DNA of 64,000 nt, from positions 1-64,000 of the forward strand of contig NZ_JAKYXC010000005.1 in NCBI RefSeq assembly GCF_022538185.1. Direction: 5' to 3'. The notes beneath the pieces are model-generated. The model saw nothing but the letters and a program-made list of their open reading frames with translations, searched no databases and was not told the DNA's origin. How positions within the stretch are numbered: position 1 is the stretch's first letter; the number at the start of each line of letters is the position of its first letter. A program made the position numbers and the translations under genes. Source of the stretch: Microbacterium sp. CFH 31415 (GTDB lineage: Bacteria; Actinomycetota; Actinomycetes; Actinomycetales; Microbacteriaceae). Positions 27,807 to 36,347 of this stretch are shown piece by piece.

Positions 27807-27847
27807 ATCGGGGTGGTGCCGGCACCGCTCGCCGGTTCCACCCCGAT
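27807..27847 (-). terminator. Terminator hairpin downstream of dcd
   Basis: ATCGGGGTGG (27807-27816) pairs perfectly with CCACCCCGAT (27838-27847), and the loop has further CCGG pairing. It lies 21 bp past the dcd stop codon on the minus strand. Confidence 0.6.
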
Positions 27848-27868
27848 TGCTCGATCGGGGCCCGAGGG

Positions 27869-28474
27869 TCAGCCGCCCATGGCTCCCGCATCGGTCTGCC
27901 CGACATCGGTGCGGTGGAAGCTCTGGAACGACCGGGACGCCGTCGGCCCACGCTGGCCCTGATAGCGGTTTCCGTACGGCCCCGAGCCATAGGGATTCTC
28001 AGCGGGCGAGGTGAGGCGGAAGTAGCAGACCTGGCCGATCTTCATGCCGGGCCAGAGTTTGATGGGCAGCGTCGCGACGTTCGAGAGTTCGAGCGTCACG
28101 TGGCCCGAGAAGCCGGGGTCGATGAAACCGGCCGTGGAGTGGGTCAGCAGGCCCAGACGGCCGAGCGAGGACTTGCCCTCGAGGCGGGCGGCGATGTCGT
28201 CGGGCAGGGTGATCTGCTCGAACGTCGAGCCGAGCGCGAACTCGCCGGGGTGCAGGATGAAGGGCTCTGACGGGTCGACCTCGATGAGGCGCGTGAGCTC
28301 GGGCTGGTCCTCGGCAGGGTCGATGAACGGGTACTTGTGATTGTCGAACAGCCGGAAGTAGCGGTCGAGCCGCACATCGACACTCGACGGCTGCACCATC
28401 TCGGGATCCCACGGCTGGAGCCCGATGCGACCCGCGTCGAGCTCGTGGCGGATGTCGCGATCGGAGAGCAGCAC
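27869..28474 (-). CDS. dcd: dCTP deaminase
   Basis: A 201-residue trimeric dUTPase-fold enzyme that deaminates dCTP, feeding dTMP synthesis; the actinobacterial form is usually the dUMP-forming (bifunctional) type. Conserved blocks: [11 protein letters not shown] at the N terminus, [39 protein letters not shown] with the catalytic Ser/Arg/Glu region, and the C-terminal [15 protein letters not shown] that closes over the triphosphate. Followed at 28562 by a divergent tRNA gene. Confidence 0.95.
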   Translation of the reverse strand: MLLSDRDIRHELDAGRIGLQPWDPEMVQPSSVDVRLDRYFRLFDNHKYPFIDPAEDQPELTRLIEVDPSEPFILHPGEFALGSTFEQITLPDDIAARLEGKSSLGRLGLLTHSTAGFIDPGFSGHVTLELSNVATLPIKLWPGMKIGQVCYFRLTSPAENPYGSGPYGNRYQGQRGPTASRSFQSFHRTDVGQTDAGAMGG

Positions 28475-28561
28475 GAGGTCAGCCTACCCGCGGCGCGGAC
28501 GCGTCTGCTTCGGCCTGTGGATGCGCTCTGTTATTCTTTCCAGACGCCGAAAGGCGTGCCC

Positions 28562-28635
28562 GGGGATGTAGTTCAATGGCAGAACTTCAGCTTCCCAAGC
28601 TGATAGCGCGGGTTCGATTCCCGTCATCCCCTCCA
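28562..28635 (+). tRNA. tRNA-Gly, anticodon CCC
   Basis: Full cloverleaf: acceptor GGGGATG with CATCCCC, D arm GTTCAATGGCAGAAC, anticodon stem TCAGC/GCTGA with loop TTCCCAA (anticodon CCC, reading GGG), T arm GCGGGTTCGATTCCCGT, and an encoded CCA end at 28633-28635. A small hairpin with GAAA loop (28543-28556) and a TATTCT that may be a -10 (28532-28537) precede it. Confidence 0.95.
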
Positions 28636-28668
28636 TTTACGGTACGGCCGCGGGCTAGGGTCGGAAGC

Positions 28669-29214
28669 GTGTCTCGAAAGCCGGCGGGTGCTGCGCTCGT
28701 CCTCGCTGTGGTGCTCCTCTGTTCCGGTTGCACGTCGTTCCCGAGCCCGCCGGGGTCCGTCGGAGACGACTATCCCGGCACGTGCATGCCGGGAGAGCTG
28801 TCGTGGCCGACCGACTTCCTGGAATCGCTCGCGGGGGAGTCGTCGGCGGTAGGCGGTGAGATCGTCGGCCTTCGGCTCGAGTACCTGGAATCGCGGTGGG
28901 TCTGGCGCCTGAGGAGCGCCGACACGAAGCTCGACGCCTTCGGCGAGCGGGTCGACGAACCGAGCTTCGGCAGAGAGTCGCTCATCGACGTGCGAACTCT
29001 GGAGCCGATCGCGACCCACGAAGTCACGCTTACGCAGGCCGAGCAGGGCACGCCGGCGCGTGCGGCGCTCGAGGCAGCTCAGCAGTCGGGCGAACAGTGG
29101 CCGGGCCCGCTGATCATCGAGATGACCCGCGTCATCGACGGCGATCAGGCAGCGTGGCAAATCACGACGTGCGACACGGAGAGCAATCAGCACACGGTGA
29201 TGACGCTGGGCTGA
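28669..29214 (+). CDS. Secreted lipoprotein, unknown function
   Basis: An 181-residue lipoprotein. A short n-region (SRKPAG) and hydrophobic core lead to the lipobox LCSGC with cysteine near residue 19. The mature part has two more Cys (PGTCMPGE and TTCDTES), which may form a disulfide, and is acidic. The GTG start at 28669 lies 34 bp after the tRNA; the frame is open further upstream through the tRNA itself, which cannot be coding. No family recognised. The accessory region to the right carries several similar orphan lipoproteins. Confidence 0.7.
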   Translation: MSRKPAGAALVLAVVLLCSGCTSFPSPPGSVGDDYPGTCMPGELSWPTDFLESLAGESSAVGGEIVGLRLEYLESRWVWRLRSADTKLDAFGERVDEPSFGRESLIDVRTLEPIATHEVTLTQAEQGTPARAALEAAQQSGEQWPGPLIIEMTRVIDGDQAAWQITTCDTESNQHTVMTLG

Positions 29215-29290
29215 TCGCACGGTCCCGGACGTATGACGCGAGCGCGCCGGCCGCGAGGGGTCGCTCGACGGAAACAGAGTAAATCGACCG

Positions 29291-29446
29291 CTATTCGAGC
29301 TCGACAGCAACCCAGGCGGATTCCGGAACGCGGTCTCCGGAATCAACCAGCCACCCTGATAGTGCGGCAAGACCCAGCCCGATCGTCATCGCCGCCAGTG
29401 CGCCCGCCCCGACGATGATCCATGCCTTGCGCGCGTCCGGAGCCAT
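29291..29446 (-). CDS. Small single-pass membrane protein
   Basis: A 51-residue open frame starting at ATG 29446 (MAPDARKAWIIVGAGALAAM), with one strong transmembrane helix of about 25 residues and a short acidic C terminus (ESAWVAVELE). The composition is convincing for a membrane protein. The ribosome binding site is weak, and a longer reading with 20 more residues is also open. No recognised family. Confidence 0.45.
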   Translation of the reverse strand: MAPDARKAWIIVGAGALAAMTIGLGLAALSGWLVDSGDRVPESAWVAVELE

Positions 29447-29639
29447 GGGACTGACCCTATAGACGTCGACCGCCTGGTCGCGAGCGGTCGAGGCTCGGCG
29501 GTCCACCGGTCAATGAACGTTGCCGATCGAGACGGACGCTGGTACAGGTCTTGGTGGCGGGCCGGTGAGCAGCCGCTCGTCCAGGCTTCGCGCGTGGTTC
29601 GCCCGGACACCGGGCGGAGTGGGCGCATAGGCTGGCGCG

Positions 29640-29912
29640 ATGGACACGGGTGAACTGCACTTCCGGACGACAATCGGCGTCAAGGTCAAGGGTGAGACCT
29701 GGAGTTGCGTCGAGATTCCCGGGTCCGCCGACCTGTTCGGTACGGGTAAGACCGTCAGAGTTGATGCACAGATCGACCACGTGTTCCTGGAGGACGTCGG
29801 TACGTTGCCCACCGGCGCGGGCGGACACATGGTCTCTCTCAACGCCAAGGTCCGCAAGCAGCTCGACAAGAACATCGGAGACGAGGTCGAGGTGACGATC
29901 GCACGGCGGTGA
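29640..29912 (+). CDS. DUF1905 domain protein
   Basis: A 90-residue small beta-barrel protein of the DUF1905 family: LHFRTTIGVKVKGETWSCVEIPG at the start, then GTGKTVRVDAQIDHVF and the final GDEVEVTIARR, a pattern shared with YdeI/Omp-D-associated proteins. Function is not established for the family. The mid-protein GGHMVSLNAKVRKQL is the usual conserved block. Stand-alone gene. Confidence 0.8.
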   Translation: MDTGELHFRTTIGVKVKGETWSCVEIPGSADLFGTGKTVRVDAQIDHVFLEDVGTLPTGAGGHMVSLNAKVRKQLDKNIGDEVEVTIARR

Positions 29913-30060
29913 ACGCGTCGTCGATAGCTCAGCGCTGACAAAGGCCAACCACGCGCTCCGCCGAAGGTTCTGCGACCGCACGACGACCGGCTTGAGGGCG
30001 ACCCTCAGGTCTCGGGTCTCAGGCGGTCAGTGAACAATCGAGGGAGGACATTCACCAGCG

Positions 30061-30504
30061 CTACGGCGTGATCTCGTCGCTCGAGTCACGCCGGTACACC
30101 AGCCGCAACTCAACACCGTCTTCCGTGGGTGTGCTGTATACCCACACGGGACGCCAATCCAGGGGGGTCGGGCCGATCTGAGTCGGCTGCTCAGCCAGCC
30201 CCATCTCCTCAATGAGTTGATGGGCTTTCTGACCGTCCGCCGGACGGATCGTCACGTATGTCGTTGCCCTGTACGGCTCGTAACCGATCCGAGGTTCTCC
30301 CAGGATCGTTGCCCCGGCAGGTGCCGATATGAGCCACGATGGCGGCACCGCGTCCTTCGCGGTCCAAACTCCGAGGAGCTGCCAGATGACGTAGCCGCCG
30401 ACGATGATCAGGGCGATAGTCCACGCGATGATTCGTCGGTCTTTCGCCTTCCGCGGTCGCGGCTGCCCGACGTCGGCTTTGACCTTGTCCTCCGGGGCCG
30501 TCAA
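30061..30504 (-). CDS. Single-pass membrane protein, unknown function
   Basis: A 147-residue protein: basic cytoplasmic N terminus (RPRKAKDRR), one transmembrane helix at about 25-45 (IIAWTIALIIVGGYVIWQLL), and an external domain of about 100 residues with mixed alpha/beta character and no cysteines. Nothing in it identifies a function. It points toward the 30.0 kb non-coding gap. Confidence 0.65.
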   Translation of the reverse strand: MTAPEDKVKADVGQPRPRKAKDRRIIAWTIALIIVGGYVIWQLLGVWTAKDAVPPSWLISAPAGATILGEPRIGYEPYRATTYVTIRPADGQKAHQLIEEMGLAEQPTQIGPTPLDWRPVWVYSTPTEDGVELRLVYRRDSSDEITP

Positions 30505-30595
30505 CGGACTCTCCCTGTAGACGCACTCGCCAGCAATCGAGTTGTCACCTTTCCTCCATCATCTGCGAGGAGGCCGGAGAGTGCCTCGGTGTCGT

Positions 30596-31153
30596 TCATG
30601 TGCGCAGGTCACCCACGAACCCATTGCAGATGCCGCTCTCACTGGCGAGCGCCTGATCGTCGATGGCCCCGTCGGAGCGCGTCAAGTCATTGGGGTAGGG
30701 CACGTCCGGCATGGTCGCATCCCCGCGTGCGGCGTAGTCCTTGGACGCGATCGGGTCGTCGTCGACGAAATACGCGTCCCACGCTGCGTACACCAGCATG
30801 CAGTGGTAGATGCCGGCGGCTCTGGTGTAGCCGGACCAGTCACCGTTGCCGTGCCACCGTCCAGCGGGCAGACCTGTTATCGACTCCGGCCACGCGAACC
30901 CCTGAGGAATCGCCTCAGCCCACGCTGCGACTTCCGCGTCGTACGCGCTGTCACGCGGATCAGGGGGGTGCGTAGGCGTAGGGCTCGGTGATGCTGGTGC
31001 GGTAGATGCCGTCGGTGCAGGCGTCTCGGCCGTCACCGTGGCATCCGCGGTTCGTTCAGAAGCGGGGTCATCCACGGGCACGGCACATCCGGTCAGCGAG
31101 AGCGCGATGACGACGACGGCGGCTCCGAGAACGGCCTCGGCGATGCGATTCAC
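30596..31153 (-). CDS. Secreted lipoprotein with Thr/Pro-rich linker
   Basis: About 185 residues from a GTG at 31153 (an upstream ATG at 31198 would add 15). The signal peptide ends in the lipobox LTGC. A Thr/Ala/Pro-rich linker (about 40 residues) follows, then a globular domain rich in aromatic residues (WHGNGDWSGYTRAAGIYHCMLVYAAWDAYF) with two cysteines. Family not recognised. Probably anchored outside the cell. Confidence 0.65.
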   Translation of the reverse strand: MNRIAEAVLGAAVVVIALSLTGCAVPVDDPASERTADATVTAETPAPTASTAPASPSPTPTHPPDPRDSAYDAEVAAWAEAIPQGFAWPESITGLPAGRWHGNGDWSGYTRAAGIYHCMLVYAAWDAYFVDDDPIASKDYAARGDATMPDVPYPNDLTRSDGAIDDQALASESGICNGFVGDLRT

Positions 31154-31511
31154 AAGCGAATACTCGCATACGACCGTGTGGGAATCCGGCCGTCGCATCG
31201 GCCCCGGGGGAATCGTGGACCGCTGAACGAGACGAGCCGGCTCGGGCGCGCGTGACTAACGGTTCGCGTCGCATCGATCACTTCGACTGCCGCGCGCCCG
31301 ACGACCGCCTAACGAGCCCGTGTGGTGGACGGCCCGACGCATACGCGCTCGACGGCGCACCGGCCTCAGGAGTCCACCCAACCTTGCGTTCGCGCCAACC
31401 TAATGGTCACGTCGACGTCGCCCCGCTCCGTAGTCAGTCGGGCCACGAACTGTGCTGACCCAATCAGCCCACTCGAACGAATCCAGAAGGTGCGACCTGG
31501 CGGCGGGAGGA
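31154..31511. other. Non-coding gap, no feature seen
   Basis: Between the lipoprotein gene and the HEPN-motif gene. Only short overlapping frames with no ribosome binding site or family resemblance. No clear promoter, hairpin or repeat was found. Base composition starts to fall here. Confidence 0.5.
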
Positions 31512-32495
31512 CTAATCCATGGCGAGCGGCTCGAGTTGCGTGACGATCTGCGTGGCGATCTCCAGGGCTCGCGAGGCTGTCTCTCGGCCCGTATGTGCTC
31601 CTCGATGGATCGCGTCGTTCCGGCGATCGACCAGACCATCTCTTGTGTCGACGGGTAGAGCGACTGTCGCGTGATCGACCAATAGACCCAACGTTGGGCG
31701 GGGGTGGTTCAAGCCCGGAAACGAGTTCCGCGAATGCAGCCGAGCGAGCACGAGTTCGACCGAAGTGGCGGCATCGATGACTGATCTTCTGAATCGACCT
31801 CTGATCAGCTCACCCCGCGCGTCTCGAAGGAACAAGTGCGCATCGGGTGGCAGCCGAGCTGCGTTGGACATCGCGATTACTCGACGCAGCATCCCTAACG
31901 TCAGGGGCGTTGGTCGCGAAACACGGATCTCCATTCGATTCGGCCAGGTGGTTCCCGACGGGCCGTCATCCGAAAGCGCTCTGAACGACAACCCTTCGCC
32001 CCATTTGCGCCTATGTATGGGGTTGTCGATCAGTGTGTCCTGGCCGGTGGCCGCGCCGATCCAGACGAGCACATTGTCGAACCAGCTTTGTACCTCCTCG
32101 AACAAGGAATCGATCTCGGGACCAGTCGGATCCCAGCTACCAGTCGGCTGCGCACGTCGCTCGATCAATTCATCGCGGAGAACAATTTCCATCATCAGGC
32201 ACGAAACCCACGCGGCCCGAAATCGAGGTGGACCGGTGCGCCACTCCGTAACCCTTCCCCACTCGCCGTCCCCGAGTCGCTCTCGATCGTTTGGCGACTG
32301 AGGCAGGAGATCGACGGCCGGTGGAACGATTGCAAATCCGTCCGGCCGCTGCCACGCATCGTCACCTCGCTTCCAGCCAGGGAAGCTCACTCGCATTCGG
32401 CGGTCAGCAATGCGTGCTGAGAACGTCTTGCCGAGGCAGCCGCGTGTGACCTTTATGGACGTCGGGAGGTCGTACCGAGCGAAGACTCGAACCAT
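31512..32495 (-). CDS. Hypothetical protein with C-terminal HEPN-like RxxxxH motif
   Basis: A 327-residue cytoplasmic protein without membrane segments. The last ~100 residues are helical and carry RNDAIH at 292-297, preceded by a long helix (SVIDAATSVELVLARL), which is the arrangement of ApeA-type and other HEPN RNase domains whose Rx4H is catalytic. The N-terminal half has no recognised domain. The gene is less GC-rich than its neighbours, stands alone and sits in an accessory patch, so it may be an acquired defence or stress ribonuclease. That is inference. The start at 32495 has a weak ribosome binding site. Confidence 0.6.
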   Translation of the reverse strand: MVRVFARYDLPTSIKVTRGCLGKTFSARIADRRMRVSFPGWKRGDDAWQRPDGFAIVPPAVDLLPQSPNDRERLGDGEWGRVTEWRTGPPRFRAAWVSCLMMEIVLRDELIERRAQPTGSWDPTGPEIDSLFEEVQSWFDNVLVWIGAATGQDTLIDNPIHRRKWGEGLSFRALSDDGPSGTTWPNRMEIRVSRPTPLTLGMLRRVIAMSNAARLPPDAHLFLRDARGELIRGRFRRSVIDAATSVELVLARLHSRNSFPGLNHPRPTLGLLVDHATVALPVDTRDGLVDRRNDAIHRGAHTGRETASRALEIATQIVTQLEPLAMD

Positions 32496-32818
32496 GGCCT
32501 GACACTAGCGGTACGCATTGTTCCTAGGAGGGCTTCGATTGGGACGGCTTCGCAATCCCCTCCCGACGGTGGCTCGAGACTCCCTAGAGGACCCGGCCAC
32601 GCGCACTCTGCGACCAATGACTCACTTCGCAGCTGACCTCCTATGCGGCGCGCGAGACGTCGTCGCGCTAGGCTCAGAAAAGTTCGTTGGTTCAAGGCGC
32701 CAGTGGTCCCGGGTTCGATCCCTGGGGCATCGCAGGTGGCTTGGTGGCGCTAGTTCTGCTAGCACTCGTCCGCCTTCTCAGTGACAGAAGAAATTCGACT
32801 ACGCCGAAGGAGACACGG
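32496..32818. other. Non-coding gap with tRNA-like remnant
   Basis: No convincing gene. At about 32677-32736 there is a segment resembling a tRNA D arm (GTTGGTTCAAGGC) followed directly by a T arm (CCGGG-TTCGATC-CCTGG), with no anticodon arm between. The rest shows no repeat or promoter that can be supported. Confidence 0.35.
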
Positions 32819-32938
32819 ATGAACACAAACCACGCAAACAAGTCAGGTCGCACACGGAAGTACTGGCAGTACGTCTTGGAAACCCTCTGGGCGGCGGGTG
32901 CTGGGGTAATTGGCAGCCCACTGGCCACCTTGAGCTAA
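32819..32938 (+). CDS. 39-residue peptide of unknown function
   Basis: ATG at 32819 with AAGGAG seven bases upstream. The peptide starts MNTNHANKSGRTRKYWQYV and ends in a hydrophobic, Ala/Gly-rich part, WAAGAGVIGSPLATLS. It is basic in front and apolar at the end, as in some membrane-active peptides or short toxins. Codon use is noticeably less GC-biased than in the surroundings. The frame stays open upstream to 32687, but the internal ribosome binding site favours the short form. No homologue recognised. Confidence 0.4.
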   Translation: MNTNHANKSGRTRKYWQYVLETLWAAGAGVIGSPLATLS

Positions 32939-33068
32939 CGAACCAAGGAGGTAGTCGGCGGACGCATGGCTACCTCCTCCCCCGTTCCAACCACGCGAGC
33001 CTCGCACGGCGACCGGCGTCGCCCGGTCCTCGACCGGCATGCGGTCGCTCATCCTGCAGAGTAGGAGC

Positions 33069-33413
33069 ATGCGTGCGCGAGCGACACTCAGGGCGTCGGT
33101 CGAGTCCGGCAACAACTGGGACGACCCATCCGAGGATCATCTGTTCATGCTCGTCGAGGATATCGAGCGCGGCGACGAAAGCTACCTGATCGTCGAGCGC
33201 CTCAGCGACTCGTCCGGACAGAGCTACATCCAGACGATGCGGAACGAGGAAGGGGGCTTCCTCGTCGAACGTCGCGATGGGGCGCCGGACAAGCACTTCC
33301 AGACCACGGCGAGCGACTTCCGACATGCCCACGCCCTGATCGCGGCGTGGGCGTTCGGCGAGCCCGAGGTCGCCACACCCAGCGAGTGGTTGCCAGTCAG
33401 ATTCGTCGGCTGA
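33069..33413 (+). CDS. Small acidic protein, possibly immunity-like
   Basis: About 114 residues, soluble, acidic, no cysteines. It consists of alternating beta strands with a pattern often seen in actinobacterial Imm1-like and related immunity proteins (LIVERLSDSSGQSYIQT, then GGFLVERRDGAPDKHFQT) and a C-terminal helix (ALIAAWAF). AGGAG lies very close to the ATG at 33069; an ATG at 33039 is an alternative. No cognate toxin is visible on either side. Resemblance is by pattern only. Confidence 0.55.
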   Translation: MRARATLRASVESGNNWDDPSEDHLFMLVEDIERGDESYLIVERLSDSSGQSYIQTMRNEEGGFLVERRDGAPDKHFQTTASDFRHAHALIAAWAFGEPEVATPSEWLPVRFVG

Positions 33414-33642
33414 CTCCCGTCGGCCCGGGCAACCTTCGGCGCGGTCGGGATCGCCGGCGCGCTTACGGACGGTCAGCGGGCTACTGCCTCGAGCGGCCGA
33501 AGCCTTCGAGACCGCGGCACACGCTGTCGAGATGCTGCGGCGAGCACCGAGGCGAGGCGGCCGAGGTCGCGGAGATCACCCGGATCGAGCGGGAAGCTAT
33601 TCGAGCGGACTGCGACGGCTGAACTCACCGAGGGCCTCGCCG

Positions 33643-33880
33643 GTGCACCTCCCGGAAAGTCATCGGCTGTCATTGACGCTCGCGCTCGTAGCCACACTCA
33701 CGGTCGGGGTTTCCGCCCCCGCCCAGGCTGCCGTACGGACACAGAGGTGCTCATCGCACGTCGTCTTCATCGGGGTGCGCGGGACGACCGGCAATCGCGC
33801 AGTACAGGACGATGTCGGGTGGCGGCGACCGGCGAAGTGGCGTGAGCTGCACGCAGGCCCGGCCCGCGTTTCTAGCCCAG
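33643..33880 (+). pseudogene. 5' fragment of a secreted cutinase-like protein gene
   Basis: From GTG 33643, the frame encodes a good signal peptide (LSLTLALVATLTVGVSAPAQA, cleaved after AQA) and a mature start with CSSHVVFIGVRGTTGN, which resembles the first strand of cutinase/alpha-beta hydrolases (C..VVFIGVRG). After about 20 more residues the resemblance stops and the frame runs into the 3' end of the opposite-strand lipoprotein gene. It looks like a truncated remnant. GC skew between codon positions is lost in the distal part. Confidence 0.4.
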
Positions 33881-34633
33881 TCAGCGTGGCGGATTCGTGT
33901 ACAGGTCAGTCGCGCACCCTGTCTCACCGGGCTCGAGCGAAATGGGGCGATAGGAGGGGTAGAACAGTTCGCCTGCTTCGTCGCGTACTACGAGAATGCA
34001 CTCACGCTCCGCCGGAATCCCGACGGCGACTACGGTTTCACCGTTCCAGAAGGCAATGTCGATGCGGATGTAGTCGTCGGGAAATGCGTCATGAAGCGCC
34101 GACTCGAGTGTGTCGAGCTCGCTCTTGGCGGAGAGGATCTCGGCGACACGGGCGGTGTCGTGTTCAGTGAGCTCGGGACGTGCACGCGGTAGGGGTCGCG
34201 GAGGCGCGACAGTGTCGGGGCATGAGATCTCGGAGCGTCTCGCCTCGTAGTACCGCGGCCAGACCAGCCGGTAGCACACAGTCGCCTCCCCGGCGCTGTT
34301 CGATCGACCCCCGATGTTGGGCGAGGTGTAAGCCGCCACCTCGACGTGAATGCGCACGTCGATAGTCGCTTCGCTGTCGTGACCGATCTGGCCAGACCAG
34401 TCGAGTGCCTCGACTTCTTCGGGCACCCACCAGGAGACCATCTCTTCTAAACTCACCTCCCCGGTGTTGTCAGAGTGGGAGCCGATCTCCGCGGCGATGT
34501 TCTCGGCTCCGCGGTGCGCAAGGTCGTCACCGTCGGTGAAGAACGATGGCGCGCATCCCGTAAGTGGCACGGCGAGAAGTGCGGCGACCGCGATGTTGGT
34601 GGCGCGAACGTGTGGTCGGGTGCGGAGTCGCAT
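33881..34633 (-). CDS. Secreted lipoprotein, unknown function
   Basis: A 250-residue lipoprotein from ATG 34633; an upstream extension of 54 residues is open but lacks signal-peptide logic. Basic n-region MRLRTRPHVR, hydrophobic core and lipobox LTGC. The mature protein is acidic, with Cys pairs (TVCYRL, ISCPDT) and (RECILV, TGCATD). The C-terminal half alternates strand and helix. No family recognised. Its 3' end abuts the truncated cutinase-like fragment on the other strand. Confidence 0.68.
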   Translation of the reverse strand: MRLRTRPHVRATNIAVAALLAVPLTGCAPSFFTDGDDLAHRGAENIAAEIGSHSDNTGEVSLEEMVSWWVPEEVEALDWSGQIGHDSEATIDVRIHVEVAAYTSPNIGGRSNSAGEATVCYRLVWPRYYEARRSEISCPDTVAPPRPLPRARPELTEHDTARVAEILSAKSELDTLESALHDAFPDDYIRIDIAFWNGETVVAVGIPAERECILVVRDEAGELFYPSYRPISLEPGETGCATDLYTNPPR

Positions 34634-35009
34634 GACGAGATTGTCGCGATAAGAAGCCCGGTCGTCCCGAGGTTCGGCGCGACCCGACAAAGGGCGAAGT
34701 CCGCGGCGCATCACTTGTAGGCGCTCTTCTACGGACGCATTCGCCTCGCGGCATGTTTCACTTGACCGACACGGCGTACACAAGCTGCCACCCAACGGGA
34801 GATGAGCCGGGCGTCCCGCGGGGCGCCTTTCGACCTCAACTCAGCGGATGGCCTCCTGGGGTGCCCCGCGAAGCCGCGTCGCCACTCCCGGCGACAAGGA
34901 CGGTCGCGCCAAACTCTCGCGCGCTGCTGTCTCGAGGGAGGGTTCGGCTCTGCGAAATCGATCCGTTTGGGTCGCGTCACGCCGGCGGCGCTCGCAACCA
35001 GTGCCTTGC
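34634..35009. other. Non-coding gap, no feature seen
   Basis: Between the lipoprotein start and the stop of the DUF2254 gene. Several short GC-driven frames cross it on both strands, none with a ribosome binding site or protein-like composition. No hairpin or repeat was identified. Confidence 0.5.
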
Positions 35010-36347
35010 TCACCGCACGTCGTGGCGTTCCGCGCAGGCGAGGGCGGTCTGGAGGCGGACGGCTGGCGCACGCTCCGCGGGCACCACTCGCTCCAGCCGG
35101 CGCAGTACGTCCAGCAGCACACCGACGACGTGGGCGTTGCCGTGGGCGCTGTCGCGGATCTGATCGAACGACGCCGCAACAAATTCGTCCCAGCCCGGCC
35201 GGTCGAGCGTGATGTGGATGCCGCCACCCGGTGCCGTGCGCACCGCCGACGGAAACGCGCGCTGCCCCAAGCGCCCGAGGAAGTCGCCCAGATAGTACAG
35301 CGCGTGTTCGGCCGTGGTCGGGTCGTTGATGCCGGGTGAGAGCGCTCGCAGAGCGATGTCGACCAGCTGCCGCACGTCGAAGAGCGGGTCCTGCTCGGCC
35401 GAGCGGGTCGCGTCGATGACGACGGCGGCGCGGATCGCCTTTGTCGCCTCGACCTCGTCTACTGGCGTGCCGGCGGCCGTCGCCAGCACGTCGTCGCACG
35501 CCACGAAGGAGCCCACGCGCACCCGAATATGCACGCGGTCGACCTTTCCAAGGTCGGCGTCCAGAAGGGCGGAATCGTCGATCGACCGGACGAATCCGGT
35601 CGCGGTCGACCGGACGTCCCACTTCGGGCCGGCGTAGGGGCGCAACGCCGCAACGCCCCCGGCCGCCGCCTGCCGGTCGGCCTCGCTCTCGGCGAACTGA
35701 TCCGCGGCGGACTCGTCCTGGGCCTCGACGGGTGTACCGATCATGGAGGGATAGAGGTGGTCCAGACGCTCCAGCATCTCCTCGTGGATCTGCCGCTGCA
35801 CCAGATCGACCTGCAGCATCTGAGAGATGTGGTGGATGAAGAGGATCAGGAGGCCCACGCAGACGATCGCCAGCGCGATGGCAACCGACACGGACAGCGC
35901 GGGAACGAATCCGGACGCCCCCTCCGCAGGGCTGCGCACCTCACGGAGCACCATCAGCGAATAGACGAAGGTGCCGATGTAGGCCCCGAGCACGACCTGG
36001 TTGACGCGGTCGCCGGTGAATCGGCGCATCACCCGGGGCGAGAACTGCGACGACGCCTGCTGCAGCGCGATCACCGTGAGCGAGAAGGCGATGGAGATGA
36101 CCGTGATCAGCGAGCCGGCGATGGTCGACAGAAGGCTCCGCGCGGCATCCGCGGTACCGCCGAAAAGCCACGGCACCGAGGAGTAGTCGAGGCCGCTTAG
36201 GTGGGCATCGACCTCGACCAGCACCCAGGAGAGGCCGAGGGCTCCGACGACGGCGAGTGAGGGGACGAACCAGAAGCTGTTCGACATGTTCTGCCACAGG
36301 TTCTGGAGCTTGCCGGGCATCGATCTACCCGTTCGCGCCGTGCTCAT
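35010..36347 (-). CDS. DUF2254 family membrane protein
   Basis: About 445 residues. Four transmembrane helices in the first half, opening with NSFWFVPSLAVVGALGL, then LLSTIAGSLITVISIAFSLTVIALQQASSQFSPRVMRRF, which is the most conserved DUF2254 block, followed by a large soluble domain with ALSPGINDPTTAEHAL. Function of the family is unknown. The start is uncertain: ATG 36347 overlaps the upstream DUF421 gene by 23 bp, and ATG 36320 lies 4 bp after its stop. The two genes are probably co-transcribed. Confidence 0.87.
   Translation of the reverse strand: MSTARTGRSMPGKLQNLWQNMSNSFWFVPSLAVVGALGLSWVLVEVDAHLSGLDYSSVPWLFGGTADAARSLLSTIAGSLITVISIAFSLTVIALQQASSQFSPRVMRRFTGDRVNQVVLGAYIGTFVYSLMVLREVRSPAEGASGFVPALSVSVAIALAIVCVGLLILFIHHISQMLQVDLVQRQIHEEMLERLDHLYPSMIGTPVEAQDESAADQFAESEADRQAAAGGVAALRPYAGPKWDVRSTATGFVRSIDDSALLDADLGKVDRVHIRVRVGSFVACDDVLATAAGTPVDEVEATKAIRAAVVIDATRSAEQDPLFDVRQLVDIALRALSPGINDPTTAEHALYYLGDFLGRLGQRAFPSAVRTAPGGGIHITLDRPGWDEFVAASFDQIRDSAHGNAHVVGVLLDVLRRLERVVPAERAPAVRLQTALACAERHDVR

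Noticed and set aside
28576..28668. N-terminal extension of the lipoprotein gene at 28669
   Set aside because: It would translate through the tRNA-Gly gene.
32687..32938. 83-codon reading of the small gene from a TTG start
   Set aside because: The upstream part overlaps the tRNA-like remnant and lacks a ribosome binding site, while an internal ATG at 32819 has AAGGAG.
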